DNA of 9,735 bases from Lachnospiraceae bacterium UBA7012 (GCA_002449595.1 DJXE01000043.1:3702-13436); one strand, 5' to 3'. Positions 1-6,936 are shown, numbered from the stretch's first letter. The notes: generated by a model not told the origin, from the letters alone. Made by a program: numbers and translations.

Positions 1-808
1 CCCAGCCCCAGGCGTGGTCGATGAGCAGCTCCGCGTTCACGCCGAAGAGCCGGTACAGCAGCTCCTCGTTGTGGAACTCGCCGGGTCTCCCGAGGCTGCA
101 CCGGGCGACGTCGCCCATCGTGTACAGCCCGTTTTCCTCCAGTTTCCTGGCAGTGCCCCTGCCGACCCGCCAGAAATCGGTGAGCGGCCGGTGATTCCAG
201 AGCTGTTCGCGATAACTCTTTTCGTCGAGCTGCGCGATGCGCACGCCGTCCTCGTCCGCGTCCACGTGCTTCGCGCCGATGTCCATCGCCACTTTGCACA
301 GGTACAGATTGGTCCCGATTCCCGCGGTCGCCGTGATCCCGGTCTTGCTGTACACTTCCTGCACGAGCTTCTTCGCGAGCTGGCGCGGCGTCATGCCGTA
401 AGTTTTAAGGTAGGGGGAGGCGTCGATCATCACTTCGTCGACGGAATAGACATGGATGTCCTCCGGCGCGATGAACTGCAGGTAGACGTCGTAGATCCGC
501 GCGCTGTATTCCATGTAGAGGGCCATGCGCGGCCGCGCGGCGATGAAATCGATCTCCACTTCGCCCCGCGCTCTCCGCTTGCGGTTGACTTCCTTCACGC
601 GCTGCACGACTTCAAACAGGCGGGCCCGCCCCGGGATCCCGAACGCTTTCAGAGCCGGCGAAACTGCGAGGCAGATCGTCTTCTCCGTGCGGCTCTCGTC
701 CGCCACGACAAGGCGCGCCGTCAGCGGATCCAGGCCTCTCTCCCGGCATTCCACAGAGGCGTAAAAGGATTTTAAGTCGATCGCGATGTAAGCACCTTTT
801 TCACTCAT
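1..808 (-). CDS. Y-family (UmuC/DinB-like) translesion DNA polymerase, N-terminal part
   Basis: Partial gene; the 3' end lies beyond the window start, and 269 codons are visible of a family that usually runs to about 400-500 residues. The product would copy damaged DNA in the cytoplasm at low fidelity. The protein opens with IAIDLKSFYASVEC, the palm motif of Y-family polymerases with catalytic Asp11. It also carries ADESRTEKTICLAV and the second catalytic motif YSVDEVMID with Asp124 and Glu125. The segment TATAGIGTNLYLCKVAMD and a helix-hairpin-helix-like region (GRGTARKLEENGLYTMGDVA) follow. The phrase DLKSFYASVE and the PGRARLFEV segment fit the Firmicute UmuC/UvrX/YqjW branch better than classic DinB; this is from memory of the family. 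The start at 808 is chosen because the motif begins ten residues later. An in-frame ATG at 826 would add MSYNGS. Neither start has a strong ribosome binding site. It is divergent from cstA. No canonical Firmicute LexA box (GAAC-N4-GTTC) was seen upstream. Confidence 0.9.
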   Translation of the reverse strand, partial: MSEKGAYIAIDLKSFYASVECRERGLDPLTARLVVADESRTEKTICLAVSPALKAFGIPGRARLFEVVQRVKEVNRKRRARGEVEIDFIAARPRMALYMEYSARIYDVYLQFIAPEDIHVYSVDEVMIDASPYLKTYGMTPRQLAKKLVQEVYSKTGITATAGIGTNLYLCKVAMDIGAKHVDADEDGVRIAQLDEKSYREQLWNHRPLTDFWRVGRGTARKLEENGLYTMGDVARCSLGRPGEFHNEELLYRLFGVNAELLIDHAWGW

Positions 809-814
809 GGAACC

Positions 815-844
815 ATTATATGACATCGGTGCCCCGGCTCACAA
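815..844 (-). promoter_or_regulatory. Candidate sigma-A promoter of the Y-family polymerase gene
   Basis: On the minus strand a TTGTGA (839-844) lies 18 bases upstream of a perfect TATAAT (815-820). The predicted transcription start falls at about 808, which is the A of the ATG. The mRNA would then be leaderless or nearly so, in keeping with the lack of a ribosome binding site there. If translation really starts at 826, the TATAAT lies inside the coding region and another promoter would be needed. Confidence 0.5.
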
Positions 845-856
845 TTCACTACCTCT

Positions 857-883
857 TTTCAGGTGGTTTGTCCACTGGTGAAA
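857..883. repeat. Imperfect inverted repeat in the divergent intergenic region
   Basis: Arms TTTCA (857-861) and TGAAA (879-883) enclose inner arms GTGG (863-866) and CCAC (872-875), with unpaired bases between them. It lies upstream of both divergent promoters and could be a regulator site. The match is short and imperfect, so this is only a candidate. Confidence 0.25.
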
Positions 884-910
884 TTTACTGAATATCGTGA
901 CGCAAATTAT

Positions 911-937
911 GTAATATTACCACTTGAACCGTAGGTT
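911..937. promoter_or_regulatory. Palindromes at the cstA promoter, possible operator
   Basis: GTAATATTAC (911-920) is a perfect 10-base palindrome just upstream of the cstA -35 element. AACC-GTA-GGTT (927-937) is a second dyad that overlaps the end of the -35 and the spacer. Sites at these positions could bind an activator and a repressor respectively. Carbon-starvation transporter genes are usually nutrient-controlled. The factor is not identifiable from the sequence. Confidence 0.3.
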
Positions 938-952
938 TGATAGGACTAAGAT
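924..952 (+). promoter_or_regulatory. Candidate sigma-A promoter of cstA
   Basis: TTGAAC (924-929), a 17-base spacer, then TAAGAT (947-952). Each hexamer matches the consensus at four of six positions and the spacing is ideal. Transcription would start near 959 and give a leader of about 50 bases. The leader is very AT-rich and contains a weak AU hairpin (TAGAAA at 964-969 with TTTCTA at 985-990) before the ribosome binding site. Confidence 0.5.
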
Positions 953-1008
953 ATATTCTGGTTTAGAAAATTTTAATAATTTTATTTCTAGCCAAAGGAG
1001 GTTTTTTT

Positions 1009-2475
1009 ATGTTCAGTTTCATTCTCTGTCTCGCACTCATCGTGTGCGGCTACTTCACCTACGCAAAGGTGGTGGACAACGCTTTTGCACCGGATGACCG
1101 CGAGACGCCCGCAGTCGCCATCAATGACGGTGTCGACTTCGTTGTTCTTCCCCAGTGGAAGCTGTTCCTTGTCCAGCTTCTGAACATCGCCGGTCTGGGC
1201 CCGATCTTCGGTGCCATGCAGGGCGCACTGTGGGGACCTGTCGTGTTCCTGTGGATCACCTTCGGCACGATCTTCGCCGGCGGCGTCCACGACTACTTCG
1301 CAGGTATGCTGTCCGAGCGCAATAACGGCGCTTCCATCTCGGAAGTCACCGGCACTTACCTCGGCGGCACCATGAAGAATGTCATGCGTGTCTTCTCCGT
1401 CATTCTTCTGGTCATGGTCGGTACCGTTTTCGCAGTCGGCCCCGCAGGCCTTCTGGTCAAGCTTCTCACCGAGAAGGGTGTCAGCGGCCCGTTCGCTTCC
1501 ACCACGGTCTGGCTTGCGATCATCCTCTGCTATTACTTCATCGCGACCTTCATCTCCATCGACGCGATCATCGGCAAGATCTACCCGATCTTCGGCTTCT
1601 GCCTGATCGGCATGGCAGTCGGCGTTGCGATCGGCCTTCCGATCCACGGCTATGCGATTCCTGAGCTCTTCGCGAATTTCCGCAACATGCACCCCGCGGG
1701 AACTCCCATCTGGAGCTTCATGTTCATCACCGTCGCCTGCGGCGCCATCTCCGGCTTCCACGCGACCCAGTCCCCTCTGATGGCCCGCTGCTTAAAGAGC
1801 GAGCGCCAGGGCAGATTCGTCTTCTACGGCGCAATGGCTGCAGAAGGCTGCATCGCTATGGTCTGGGCAGCAGCAGGCTGCGCGATCTATGAAAAGACCG
1901 GCGGCCTCAGCACCGGCCTTCAGGAGATCCTTGCGGGCGGCCAGTCCGTCGCGATCTACGACGTCTGCGTCAAGACCATGGGTTCCGTCGGCGTCATCCT
2001 CGCGATGCTCGGCGTTATCGCCTGCCCCATCACTTCCGGCGACACTGCTTTCCGTTCAGCCCGCCTGACGCTGGCTGACTGGATGAAGCTCGACCAGGAG
2101 ACCTGGCAGAACCGCCTGAAACTCTGCGTCCCTGTCCTCGGCGTCGGCGCGTTCCTCGGCTTCGGCAACACGCTCGGCTTCCTGAGCTACCAGGTCATCT
2201 GGAGATACTTCAGCTGGTCCAACCAGACCCTCGCTATGATCGTTCTCTGGGCGGGTGCTTCCTACCTCGCTATGGAGAAGAAGAACTACTGGATCGGCGC
2301 GGTTCCCGCGACCTTCATGAGCGCTGTTACAGCGACCTACTTCGTGATGGCTCCCGAGTGCCTCGGCCTCATCCCGTTCTTCAAGAACAACTACGCAGTG
2401 GCATATCCGGTCGGCATCATCTTCGCCGTCTGCATGCTGGTGCTGTTCAAGTCCAAGGTCAAGAAGATGGCCTGA
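1009..2475 (+). CDS. cstA: CstA-family carbon starvation transporter (short form)
   Basis: A 488-residue polytopic inner-membrane protein of the CstA/BtsT family. Characterised members import peptides or pyruvate when preferred carbon runs out. Family features visible are IAGLGPIFGAMQGALWG at residues 60-76 (equivalent to the family's AGAGP segment), a following HD at 94-95, RNNGASISEV near 105-113, and SGFHATQSP followed by the YGAMAAE motif in the middle of the protein. At least ten strongly hydrophobic segments are spread over the whole length. E. coli CstA is about 700 residues, so this is the shorter form that I recall from anaerobic Firmicutes. The start is secure: AAAGGAGG (994-1001) sits seven bases before the ATG. 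It has its own promoter and is followed by a strong hairpin, so it is probably transcribed alone. The actual substrate cannot be read from the sequence. Confidence 0.93.
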   Translation: MFSFILCLALIVCGYFTYAKVVDNAFAPDDRETPAVAINDGVDFVVLPQWKLFLVQLLNIAGLGPIFGAMQGALWGPVVFLWITFGTIFAGGVHDYFAGMLSERNNGASISEVTGTYLGGTMKNVMRVFSVILLVMVGTVFAVGPAGLLVKLLTEKGVSGPFASTTVWLAIILCYYFIATFISIDAIIGKIYPIFGFCLIGMAVGVAIGLPIHGYAIPELFANFRNMHPAGTPIWSFMFITVACGAISGFHATQSPLMARCLKSERQGRFVFYGAMAAEGCIAMVWAAAGCAIYEKTGGLSTGLQEILAGGQSVAIYDVCVKTMGSVGVILAMLGVIACPITSGDTAFRSARLTLADWMKLDQETWQNRLKLCVPVLGVGAFLGFGNTLGFLSYQVIWRYFSWSNQTLAMIVLWAGASYLAMEKKNYWIGAVPATFMSAVTATYFVMAPECLGLIPFFKNNYAVAYPVGIIFAVCMLVLFKSKVKKMA

Positions 2476-2517
2476 AGGTGAGCCTGCGGCTTGCACTGCA
2501 GAATCACTTGTATTAAA

Positions 2518-2556
2518 ACAAAGGGCGGGGAGCACTGCTTCCCGCCCAATCTTTGT
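2518..2556 (+). terminator. Hairpin terminator after cstA
   Basis: An 11-pair GC-rich stem (2523-2533 with 2537-2547, one G-T pair, loop ACT) lies 47 bases after the cstA stop. An outer arm ACAAA (2518-2522) can pair with TTTGT (2552-2556), with bases 2548-2551 bulged. The downstream T tract is short (CTTTG), so termination may be incomplete and some reading into the next gene is possible. Confidence 0.7.
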
Positions 2557-2570
2557 AAATCGGAGGCTCT

Positions 2571-3617
2571 ATGTTCGCTCCAAAACAGATCGGAAACACA
2601 AAGCTCCAGCCCGATGAGCTGCGCAGGGACAAGAAGGCCTGCGTGAAGATCGGGCCCTGCGGCATCGGGGAGAAGGCGGTCTACTTAAACAGCTTCTTCG
2701 TCGACCGCACCTTCTACGCGGCGTTTACGGACATCCGCCGGGTCTTCAAGAGAGTCGCCATGTCCAAGGGCGGCTTCACGGGAAAAGGCGTTTTCGGCTC
2801 GATCCCGTATCTCGTCGTCCTGCTCTCTGACGGCACGGAGAAGCAGTGCAACTTCAAGTACGAGGAACAGGTCGACGAATTCCTCGCGCGGATCCGCCGC
2901 ACCCACCCGGAGATCCCCACGATCAGTGAGCAGGCGCAGAAGCGGCTCGAGGAAGCGCGGCGCGCGGAGGAAGCCCGCTATGTGAAGGAACTCACGCCCG
3001 ACGCGCAGAAGGCGCTGGATGAGTTAAACGCGGCGAAAACGTGGCTGGAGAAGCGGCCGGAAGTCCCGGATGCCCTCTCCTTCGCGGCGCGGCAGAAGCG
3101 CACCATCGACCGCATGAATCCCTACTACCGGTACGCGGCCGTGGCGGTCTTCCTGCTCGCGTTAGGCGCGCTCGTGGTCGGCATCGTCTCCCTGATCCGG
3201 CACGACGGATTCGCGGCCTATTTCATCCTGTTCGGCATGGCCTTCCTCTTCTACACCATGTCGTCGCAGATCCTTCCCACCGGCAGGAACAACAAGAGCT
3301 ACGCGCAGAAGCGGTGGCAGGAGGCGCTCTCCCGCTCTTCTAAGCTCATCGCAGAGTACCACGGCGGAGCTAAAGATGGCGACGGCCAAAGTGCTTTTCC
3401 CCTGCCTGCGCAGTACGTGCATCCCGCAGTGCTGGCGCGGATGATCCGCGTGATCCGCGAGGGCCGCGCGCAGAGCGTGCAGGAGGCCTACGAGGTGATG
3501 AAGGCGGACCTGAAGGCGATGAATTCCGACGTGACGGTCTCCCAGGCGGAGTACGACGAGATCATGGCGGTGAAGCCGATGTTCCTGCTGTGCGGATACA
3601 GCGACGATCCCGCGTGA
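2571..3617 (+). CDS. Hypothetical two-pass membrane protein with possible PH-like N-terminal domain
   Basis: A 348-residue protein I cannot assign to a named family. The N-terminal 110 residues alternate short hydrophobic strands (ACVKIGPCGIGEKAVYLNS, then TDIRRVFKR, then PYLVVLLSDGTEKQCNFKY) and end in a helix (EEQVDEFLARIRRTHPEI). This pattern resembles bacterial PH-like or GRAM-like domains and is an inference from strand pattern only. Residues about 118-160 are charged, helical and possibly coiled-coil. Two membrane segments form a hairpin at about 188-208 and 212-233, with both soluble parts predicted on the same side. The C-terminal tail (240-348) is helical and charged. The start has GGAGG (2562-2566) five bases before the ATG. 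It precedes the MoxR ATPase gene by 80 bases with no terminator between, so co-transcription and a shared function, perhaps as membrane anchor, are plausible. Confidence 0.8.
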   Translation: MFAPKQIGNTKLQPDELRRDKKACVKIGPCGIGEKAVYLNSFFVDRTFYAAFTDIRRVFKRVAMSKGGFTGKGVFGSIPYLVVLLSDGTEKQCNFKYEEQVDEFLARIRRTHPEIPTISEQAQKRLEEARRAEEARYVKELTPDAQKALDELNAAKTWLEKRPEVPDALSFAARQKRTIDRMNPYYRYAAVAVFLLALGALVVGIVSLIRHDGFAAYFILFGMAFLFYTMSSQILPTGRNNKSYAQKRWQEALSRSSKLIAEYHGGAKDGDGQSAFPLPAQYVHPAVLARMIRVIREGRAQSVQEAYEVMKADLKAMNSDVTVSQAEYDEIMAVKPMFLLCGYSDDPA

Positions 3618-3654
3618 GTCCGGCGTGCGCGGCGGCTGCGGCGGATCAGTTGTT

Positions 3655-3701
3655 ATGAAGATCACATTTTTCTTATGAAAAGGATCACAACACAATCATG
3701 A
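3655..3701 (+). other. Two tiny overlapping ORFs leading into the MoxR gene
   Basis: A seven-residue ORF MKITFFL (3655-3678) ends in an ATGA that starts MKRITTQS (3675-3701). That ORF ends in an ATGA containing the start codon of the ATPase gene (3698). All three frames are used in turn. The patch is AT-rich in GC-rich surroundings and contains a direct repeat (TTATGAAGATCACA and TTATGAAAAGGATCACA). It may be a translational relay or leader, or chance. A poor promoter match (TTGTTA at 3650-3655, TATGAA at 3674-3679) lies in the same place. Confidence 0.3.
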
Positions 3702-4684
3702 CAGATCAATCATCTAAGATTTCGAGCGATACGGTCAAAACAGAATCACAGCAGGATCTCCTGCAGTTCCTCGCGGATGAGGGCGTGGACCGCGCGATGC
3801 TGGACGAGGTCCGGGCGTTCCGGGAGCGCTTCCCCGTGCAGGATCCCGCGCTCGCGCACAGGATCCCTGTGCCGGACTGCTTCTACTACGGGAAGGACGT
3901 CTGGGAGGATGCCCTCGCGGCGCTCCTTGCGGGCAAGAACCTGCTCCTCAGCGGGCCCAAGGCGACCGGCAAGAACGTGCTCGCGGACTGCCTGTGCAGC
4001 CTGTTCGCGCGCCCCTCGTGGAACATCTCCTTCCACATCGGGACGGACGCGGCCTGGCTGATCGGTGCCGACTCCTTCGACGGGGAGCGCGTCGTCTTCC
4101 GCCCCGGGCCGGTGTGGCTGTGCGCGAATCACGGCGGCTTCGGCATCCTCGACGAGGTCAACATGGCGAAGAACGAGTCGCTCGCCGTGCTGCACTCCGC
4201 GCTGGACCACCGCCGCATGATCGACGTGCCGGGGTACGAGAAGATCGACGTGCATCCGGCGGCGCGCTTCATCGGCACGATGAATTACGGCTATGCCGGG
4301 ACGAGAGAGCTGAACGAGGCGCTCAGTTCCAGATTCACGATCCTTAATATGCCTCCCATCGCGGAGGCCGATCTGGACCGGCTCATCGCGCGGCGCTTCC
4401 CCGCACTGCGGGAGAAGATTCGAGAGCAGTTCGTAAAGCTTTTCATCGAGATCGAAAAGAAGGCGGAGAGCTCTGAGATCTCGGAGCGCGCGCTGGACCT
4501 GCGCGGCATTCTCGATGCGATCTCCCTCGCGCAGCAGGGCCTTCCGGCCGGCAAGGCGGTCGAGATGTGCGTCGTGAACAAGGTCTTCGACGCCTACGAG
4601 CGCACGCTCGTGCGCGACACCGTGCAGGCGCGGATCCCCGCGGAGCTCGGGCGCGCGGAGATGTTCGGGGACGGGCGGCCATGA
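3698..4684 (+). CDS. MoxR/CbbQ/NorQ-type AAA+ ATPase
   Basis: A 328-residue cytoplasmic AAA+ ATPase of the MoxR group. Such ATPases form rings and, with a VWA partner, remodel or activate a target protein. A helical N-terminal part (1-75) leads to Walker A GPKATGKN (86-93), which ends in Asn93 where the consensus has Thr or Ser. Walker B is FGILDEVN (148-155, Asp152-Glu153), sensor 1 lies in GTMN (193-196), and Arg212 in ALSSRF is the likely arginine finger. The lid with ALDLRG (265-270) carries the likely sensor 2 arginine. The start at 3698 lies 13 bases after AAAAGGA (3678-3684), a long spacing, so coupling to the preceding tiny ORF may matter. The stop overlaps the start of the VWA gene as ATGA, as expected for partners made in fixed ratio. 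The group is clear; the target is unknown. Confidence 0.9.
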   Translation: MTDQSSKISSDTVKTESQQDLLQFLADEGVDRAMLDEVRAFRERFPVQDPALAHRIPVPDCFYYGKDVWEDALAALLAGKNLLLSGPKATGKNVLADCLCSLFARPSWNISFHIGTDAAWLIGADSFDGERVVFRPGPVWLCANHGGFGILDEVNMAKNESLAVLHSALDHRRMIDVPGYEKIDVHPAARFIGTMNYGYAGTRELNEALSSRFTILNMPPIAEADLDRLIARRFPALREKIREQFVKLFIEIEKKAESSEISERALDLRGILDAISLAQQGLPAGKAVEMCVVNKVFDAYERTLVRDTVQARIPAELGRAEMFGDGRP

Positions 4685-6492
4685 TCCGGCAGGGACATGC
4701 CGACGCCTCGGGAAGGGCGCGCAACCTCATATGGAACGCAGCGGGGAGATACGGGTTTGAGCCGGTCTTTGCCGCTTTTCACGCGAACGGACAGCCTGAC
4801 GTCTACTTTGACACCGTGATCGGGCTCACCGAGAAATGGCTGGGACTGGAGAAAGTCGCGGCCTTTTTTGATTCCTTCCGGGCGCACAGGCGGTCGGAGG
4901 AGTTCCAGGAGATCCTCTGGCTCGGCATCGAGAATTACGTCTACGAGAAGGAGCTGCCGGAGCGGCCGGCGCTCCCGGCGCTGCGCAGGCGGCGGGGGGA
5001 GGCGTTCTTCGCGGAGATGCAGACGCTGTCGGAGCAGCAGATGGCGCTGCAGAGCATGGCGGTCTTCCGCCAGCAGCAGTACCGGTGGGCTTTGGTGACC
5101 GGCCGCGCTCTCCCGCTGCTGCGGACTAAAGATCGTCAGCTGGCGGAGGCGCTGTTCCTGCCGGCGGATCTGCCGGCGGAGAAAGTGACGGATGCGCTTC
5201 GCGGTATCCTGCGGGAGTACTTCGGATACGATCCCGCCGCGGATCCCCGCACCGCGCCAAGGCTGCCGCGACTGCGCGCGCTCGCGGGCAGGATCGCCTC
5301 GCACGAGTATGCGCGGAAGGACCTGATGATCATCCGCACCGGCACGGGCACGGGCGATCCGGACGGGGCGGTCGCGGTGCGCTGGGACGCGCGCGCGCAG
5401 TCCGGGCGGGCGCAGCGGCGCGCGGAGGAAGACATGGCGTACATCCGCACGGTCTTTGGGCCGAGCAGTCTTCCGGAGGAAGCGCTGCGGCGCGCGGAGG
5501 CCCTGCTCTGCACAGGGAGCGACGACGGCTGCCGCCTGTGGGCGGTGCGCGCGCCAAGAAGCGGGGAGCTGACAGTGATGGCTGACACATCCTCAAGGCC
5601 TGGTTCCCTGCAGGATCTTCCGCAGGACCTCCCGCACATGGAAGGAAAACTGCGGCGCGAGGCGCTCGACGTGCGGCAGCGGCGGGCGAAACAGAGAGAA
5701 AACAATCTCCGCTTCTGCCGGGAGCACAGCCTGCTTATTCGCGAGAGCATCAAGCGGCTCACCACCGGGCTTGAGGTCCTGCTCGCGTCCTTCCTGAAGG
5801 GACTGCCGGAGCGCAGCCGGGTCGGGCAGCTGCAGCCGGAGCGCGCCTTCCGCGCGTCTGTGCTGCGGGATCCGCGGATCTTCGTCCGCAGCGGGGACGA
5901 CCTCGATCTCACGATTCGCGTCGATCTCCTCCTGGACGCCTCCCAGTCCCGTATGAACTCGCAGGAGCGGATCGCCTCCGAGGCGTTCATCATCGCGCGC
6001 AGCCTTGTCCAGAACCGCGTTCCGGTGCGCGTGACGGCCTTCCGGAGCCTGCGCGGATGCACGGTCCAGGAACAGCTGAAGGCGTACGATGAGACCGCCT
6101 GCGACGGCATCATGCAGTACTGTGCGGGCGGCTGGAACCGGGACGGCCTGGCCCTGAAGTTCATGGACCACCTGATGGTCGAGGACAAGAGCCCCGCGGA
6201 CCTGCGGCTTCTCCTGATCCTGACGGATGCCAGCCCGAATGACGCGGTCGCGGATTCCGCGTTCGGAAAGAACTACGAGGGAAAGCCCGCCGTCGACGAC
6301 GCCGCGGCCGCCGTGAAGCAGCTGCGCGCGGACGGCATCCTGCCCGCCGCGGTCTTCCACGGCTCCACCTCACACCTCGAAAACGTCTACCGCATCTACG
6401 GCGACGATTACGTCCGCGTCATGAGCCTGCAGCAGTTCTCCGCCGGCGTCGCGGACCTGCTCATCAAAATACTGCAAAAGAGCGGGGGATGA
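4681..6492 (+). CDS. NorD/CbbO/CobT-type VWA-domain protein, partner of the MoxR ATPase
   Basis: A 603-residue protein with a VWA domain in its last third. The MIDAS metal site is visible as DASQS (Asp419, Ser421, Ser423), WNRDG (Asp488) and LTDASPND (Asp516). NRDG and LTDxxPND are hallmarks I recall from the NorD/CbbO/CobT branch, whose members link a MoxR-type ATPase to its target. The N-terminal two thirds are mainly helical and charged. They include a stretch rich in Glu, Gln and Arg and a low-complexity TGTGTGDPDG segment, and match no family I know. No signal peptide or membrane segment is seen, so it is likely cytoplasmic. The start at 4681 is chosen because its ATG overlaps the ATPase stop (ATGA) and the family-like sequence begins there. 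The reading frame stays open upstream to 4567, but that stretch has the arginine-rich look of a shadow. A hairpin spans the stop codon. Confidence 0.88.
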   Translation: MIRQGHADASGRARNLIWNAAGRYGFEPVFAAFHANGQPDVYFDTVIGLTEKWLGLEKVAAFFDSFRAHRRSEEFQEILWLGIENYVYEKELPERPALPALRRRRGEAFFAEMQTLSEQQMALQSMAVFRQQQYRWALVTGRALPLLRTKDRQLAEALFLPADLPAEKVTDALRGILREYFGYDPAADPRTAPRLPRLRALAGRIASHEYARKDLMIIRTGTGTGDPDGAVAVRWDARAQSGRAQRRAEEDMAYIRTVFGPSSLPEEALRRAEALLCTGSDDGCRLWAVRAPRSGELTVMADTSSRPGSLQDLPQDLPHMEGKLRREALDVRQRRAKQRENNLRFCREHSLLIRESIKRLTTGLEVLLASFLKGLPERSRVGQLQPERAFRASVLRDPRIFVRSGDDLDLTIRVDLLLDASQSRMNSQERIASEAFIIARSLVQNRVPVRVTAFRSLRGCTVQEQLKAYDETACDGIMQYCAGGWNRDGLALKFMDHLMVEDKSPADLRLLLILTDASPNDAVADSAFGKNYEGKPAVDDAAAAVKQLRADGILPAAVFHGSTSHLENVYRIYGDDYVRVMSLQQFSAGVADLLIKILQKSGG

Positions 6493-6505
6493 TCTCCCCC
6501 GCTCT
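6479..6505 (+). terminator. Hairpin terminator overlapping the VWA stop codon
   Basis: An 11-pair stem, AGAGCGGGGGA (6479-6489) with TCCCCCGCTCT (6495-6505), has a five-base loop. The stop codon TGA (6490-6492) is in the loop. A weak T-containing stretch (TCTTCGTATCTGTT) follows. It lies between convergent genes and may act on both strands. Confidence 0.65.
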
Positions 6506-6519
6506 CTTCGTATCTGTTA

Positions 6520-6609
6520 TCTGATTCTGATACTTGATCTCACCGTTTCTGCCCGATGTCCGGACGTACTATTCCTGTCTGATTTCTGATCTCACTGTTC
6601 CTGCGCCCG
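6520..6609. repeat. Imperfect direct repeat at the 3' end of the small hypothetical gene
   Basis: Two copies, 6520-6554 and 6578-6609, share TCTGAT, TGATCTCAC and TTCTG/TTCCTG then CCCG, differing by small gaps. The right copy includes the last codons and stop of the minus-strand gene. The left copy lies in the non-coding gap. It looks like a decayed local duplication of the gene's 3' end; this origin is inferred. Confidence 0.5.
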
Positions 6610-6936
6610 GAGCAGCTTCGCCCGCTCCGCCGCATCCTGCATCAGTTCCTCCGAACTCTTCACCTCGGTAACGAGCCCGTTCTCCAGGATCACCTTCTTT
6701 GCTGCTTCCACGTCGGCCTGCCGCACCCGGATATAGTACACGTCGTGGTCCGCGCGCCCCTTTTCACCGAAGTTCCTGGGATCCAGCTTCGCGCCGCACC
6801 CGCCGGCCATGACCGCGTCCTGCGGATAGTGTCCCGCGCTCACGCCGCGCATTCCCTGCTCCTTCAGCACTTTGCGGATGCTCTCCCAGGTCTCCCTGTC
6901 CTTCTTTTTGTAGATCGTCTCTTTCTTCTCAAACAT
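6592..6936 (-). CDS. Small hypothetical protein (114 residues)
   Basis: A soluble, charged, small protein of no certain family. It starts MFEKKETIYKKKDRETWESI, an amphipathic helix, followed by a Gly-rich middle (VSAGHYPQDAVMAGGCGAK), then a strand (HDVYYIRV), a helix (DVEAAKKVILENGL) and a helical Glu/Ala-rich tail. The strand-helix end recalls the small DUF2007-type signal-transducing fold, in which a similar HDVxV strand precedes a helix with an ILxxxG end; this is a weak resemblance only. The ATG at 6936 is preferred because GAGAGGAAG lies eight to ten bases upstream and a promoter match ends about 30 bases before it. The frame can be extended to a TTG at 6972, but that TTG overlaps the promoter. 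It is convergent with the VWA gene and downstream of traX on the same strand. Confidence 0.75.
   Translation of the reverse strand: MFEKKETIYKKKDRETWESIRKVLKEQGMRGVSAGHYPQDAVMAGGCGAKLDPRNFGEKGRADHDVYYIRVRQADVEAAKKVILENGLVTEVKSSEELMQDAAERAKLLRAQEQ

Noticed and set aside
14..775. Long plus-strand reading frame (253 residues)
   Set aside because: It is the shadow of the Y-family polymerase on the minus strand, which carries clear catalytic motifs.
809..1008. LexA (SOS) box for the Y-family polymerase
   Set aside because: The closest sequence, GAACCGTAGGTT, does not fit GAAC-N4-GTTC.
988..1761. Minus-strand reading frame of 257 residues opposite cstA
   Set aside because: Very rich in Asp, Glu and Gly with no family features; antisense shadow of a well-supported transporter gene.
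3162..3695. Minus-strand reading frame of 177 residues
   Set aside because: Rich in His, Arg and Asp with no family features; opposite the membrane protein gene.
4567..4680. N-terminal extension of the VWA gene
   Set aside because: Arg/Ala-rich shadow of the ATPase 3' end; the ATGA-coupled start at 4681 is better.
5136..6188. Minus-strand reading frame of 350 residues opposite the VWA gene
   Set aside because: Ser/Arg-rich shadow; the plus strand has the MIDAS motifs.
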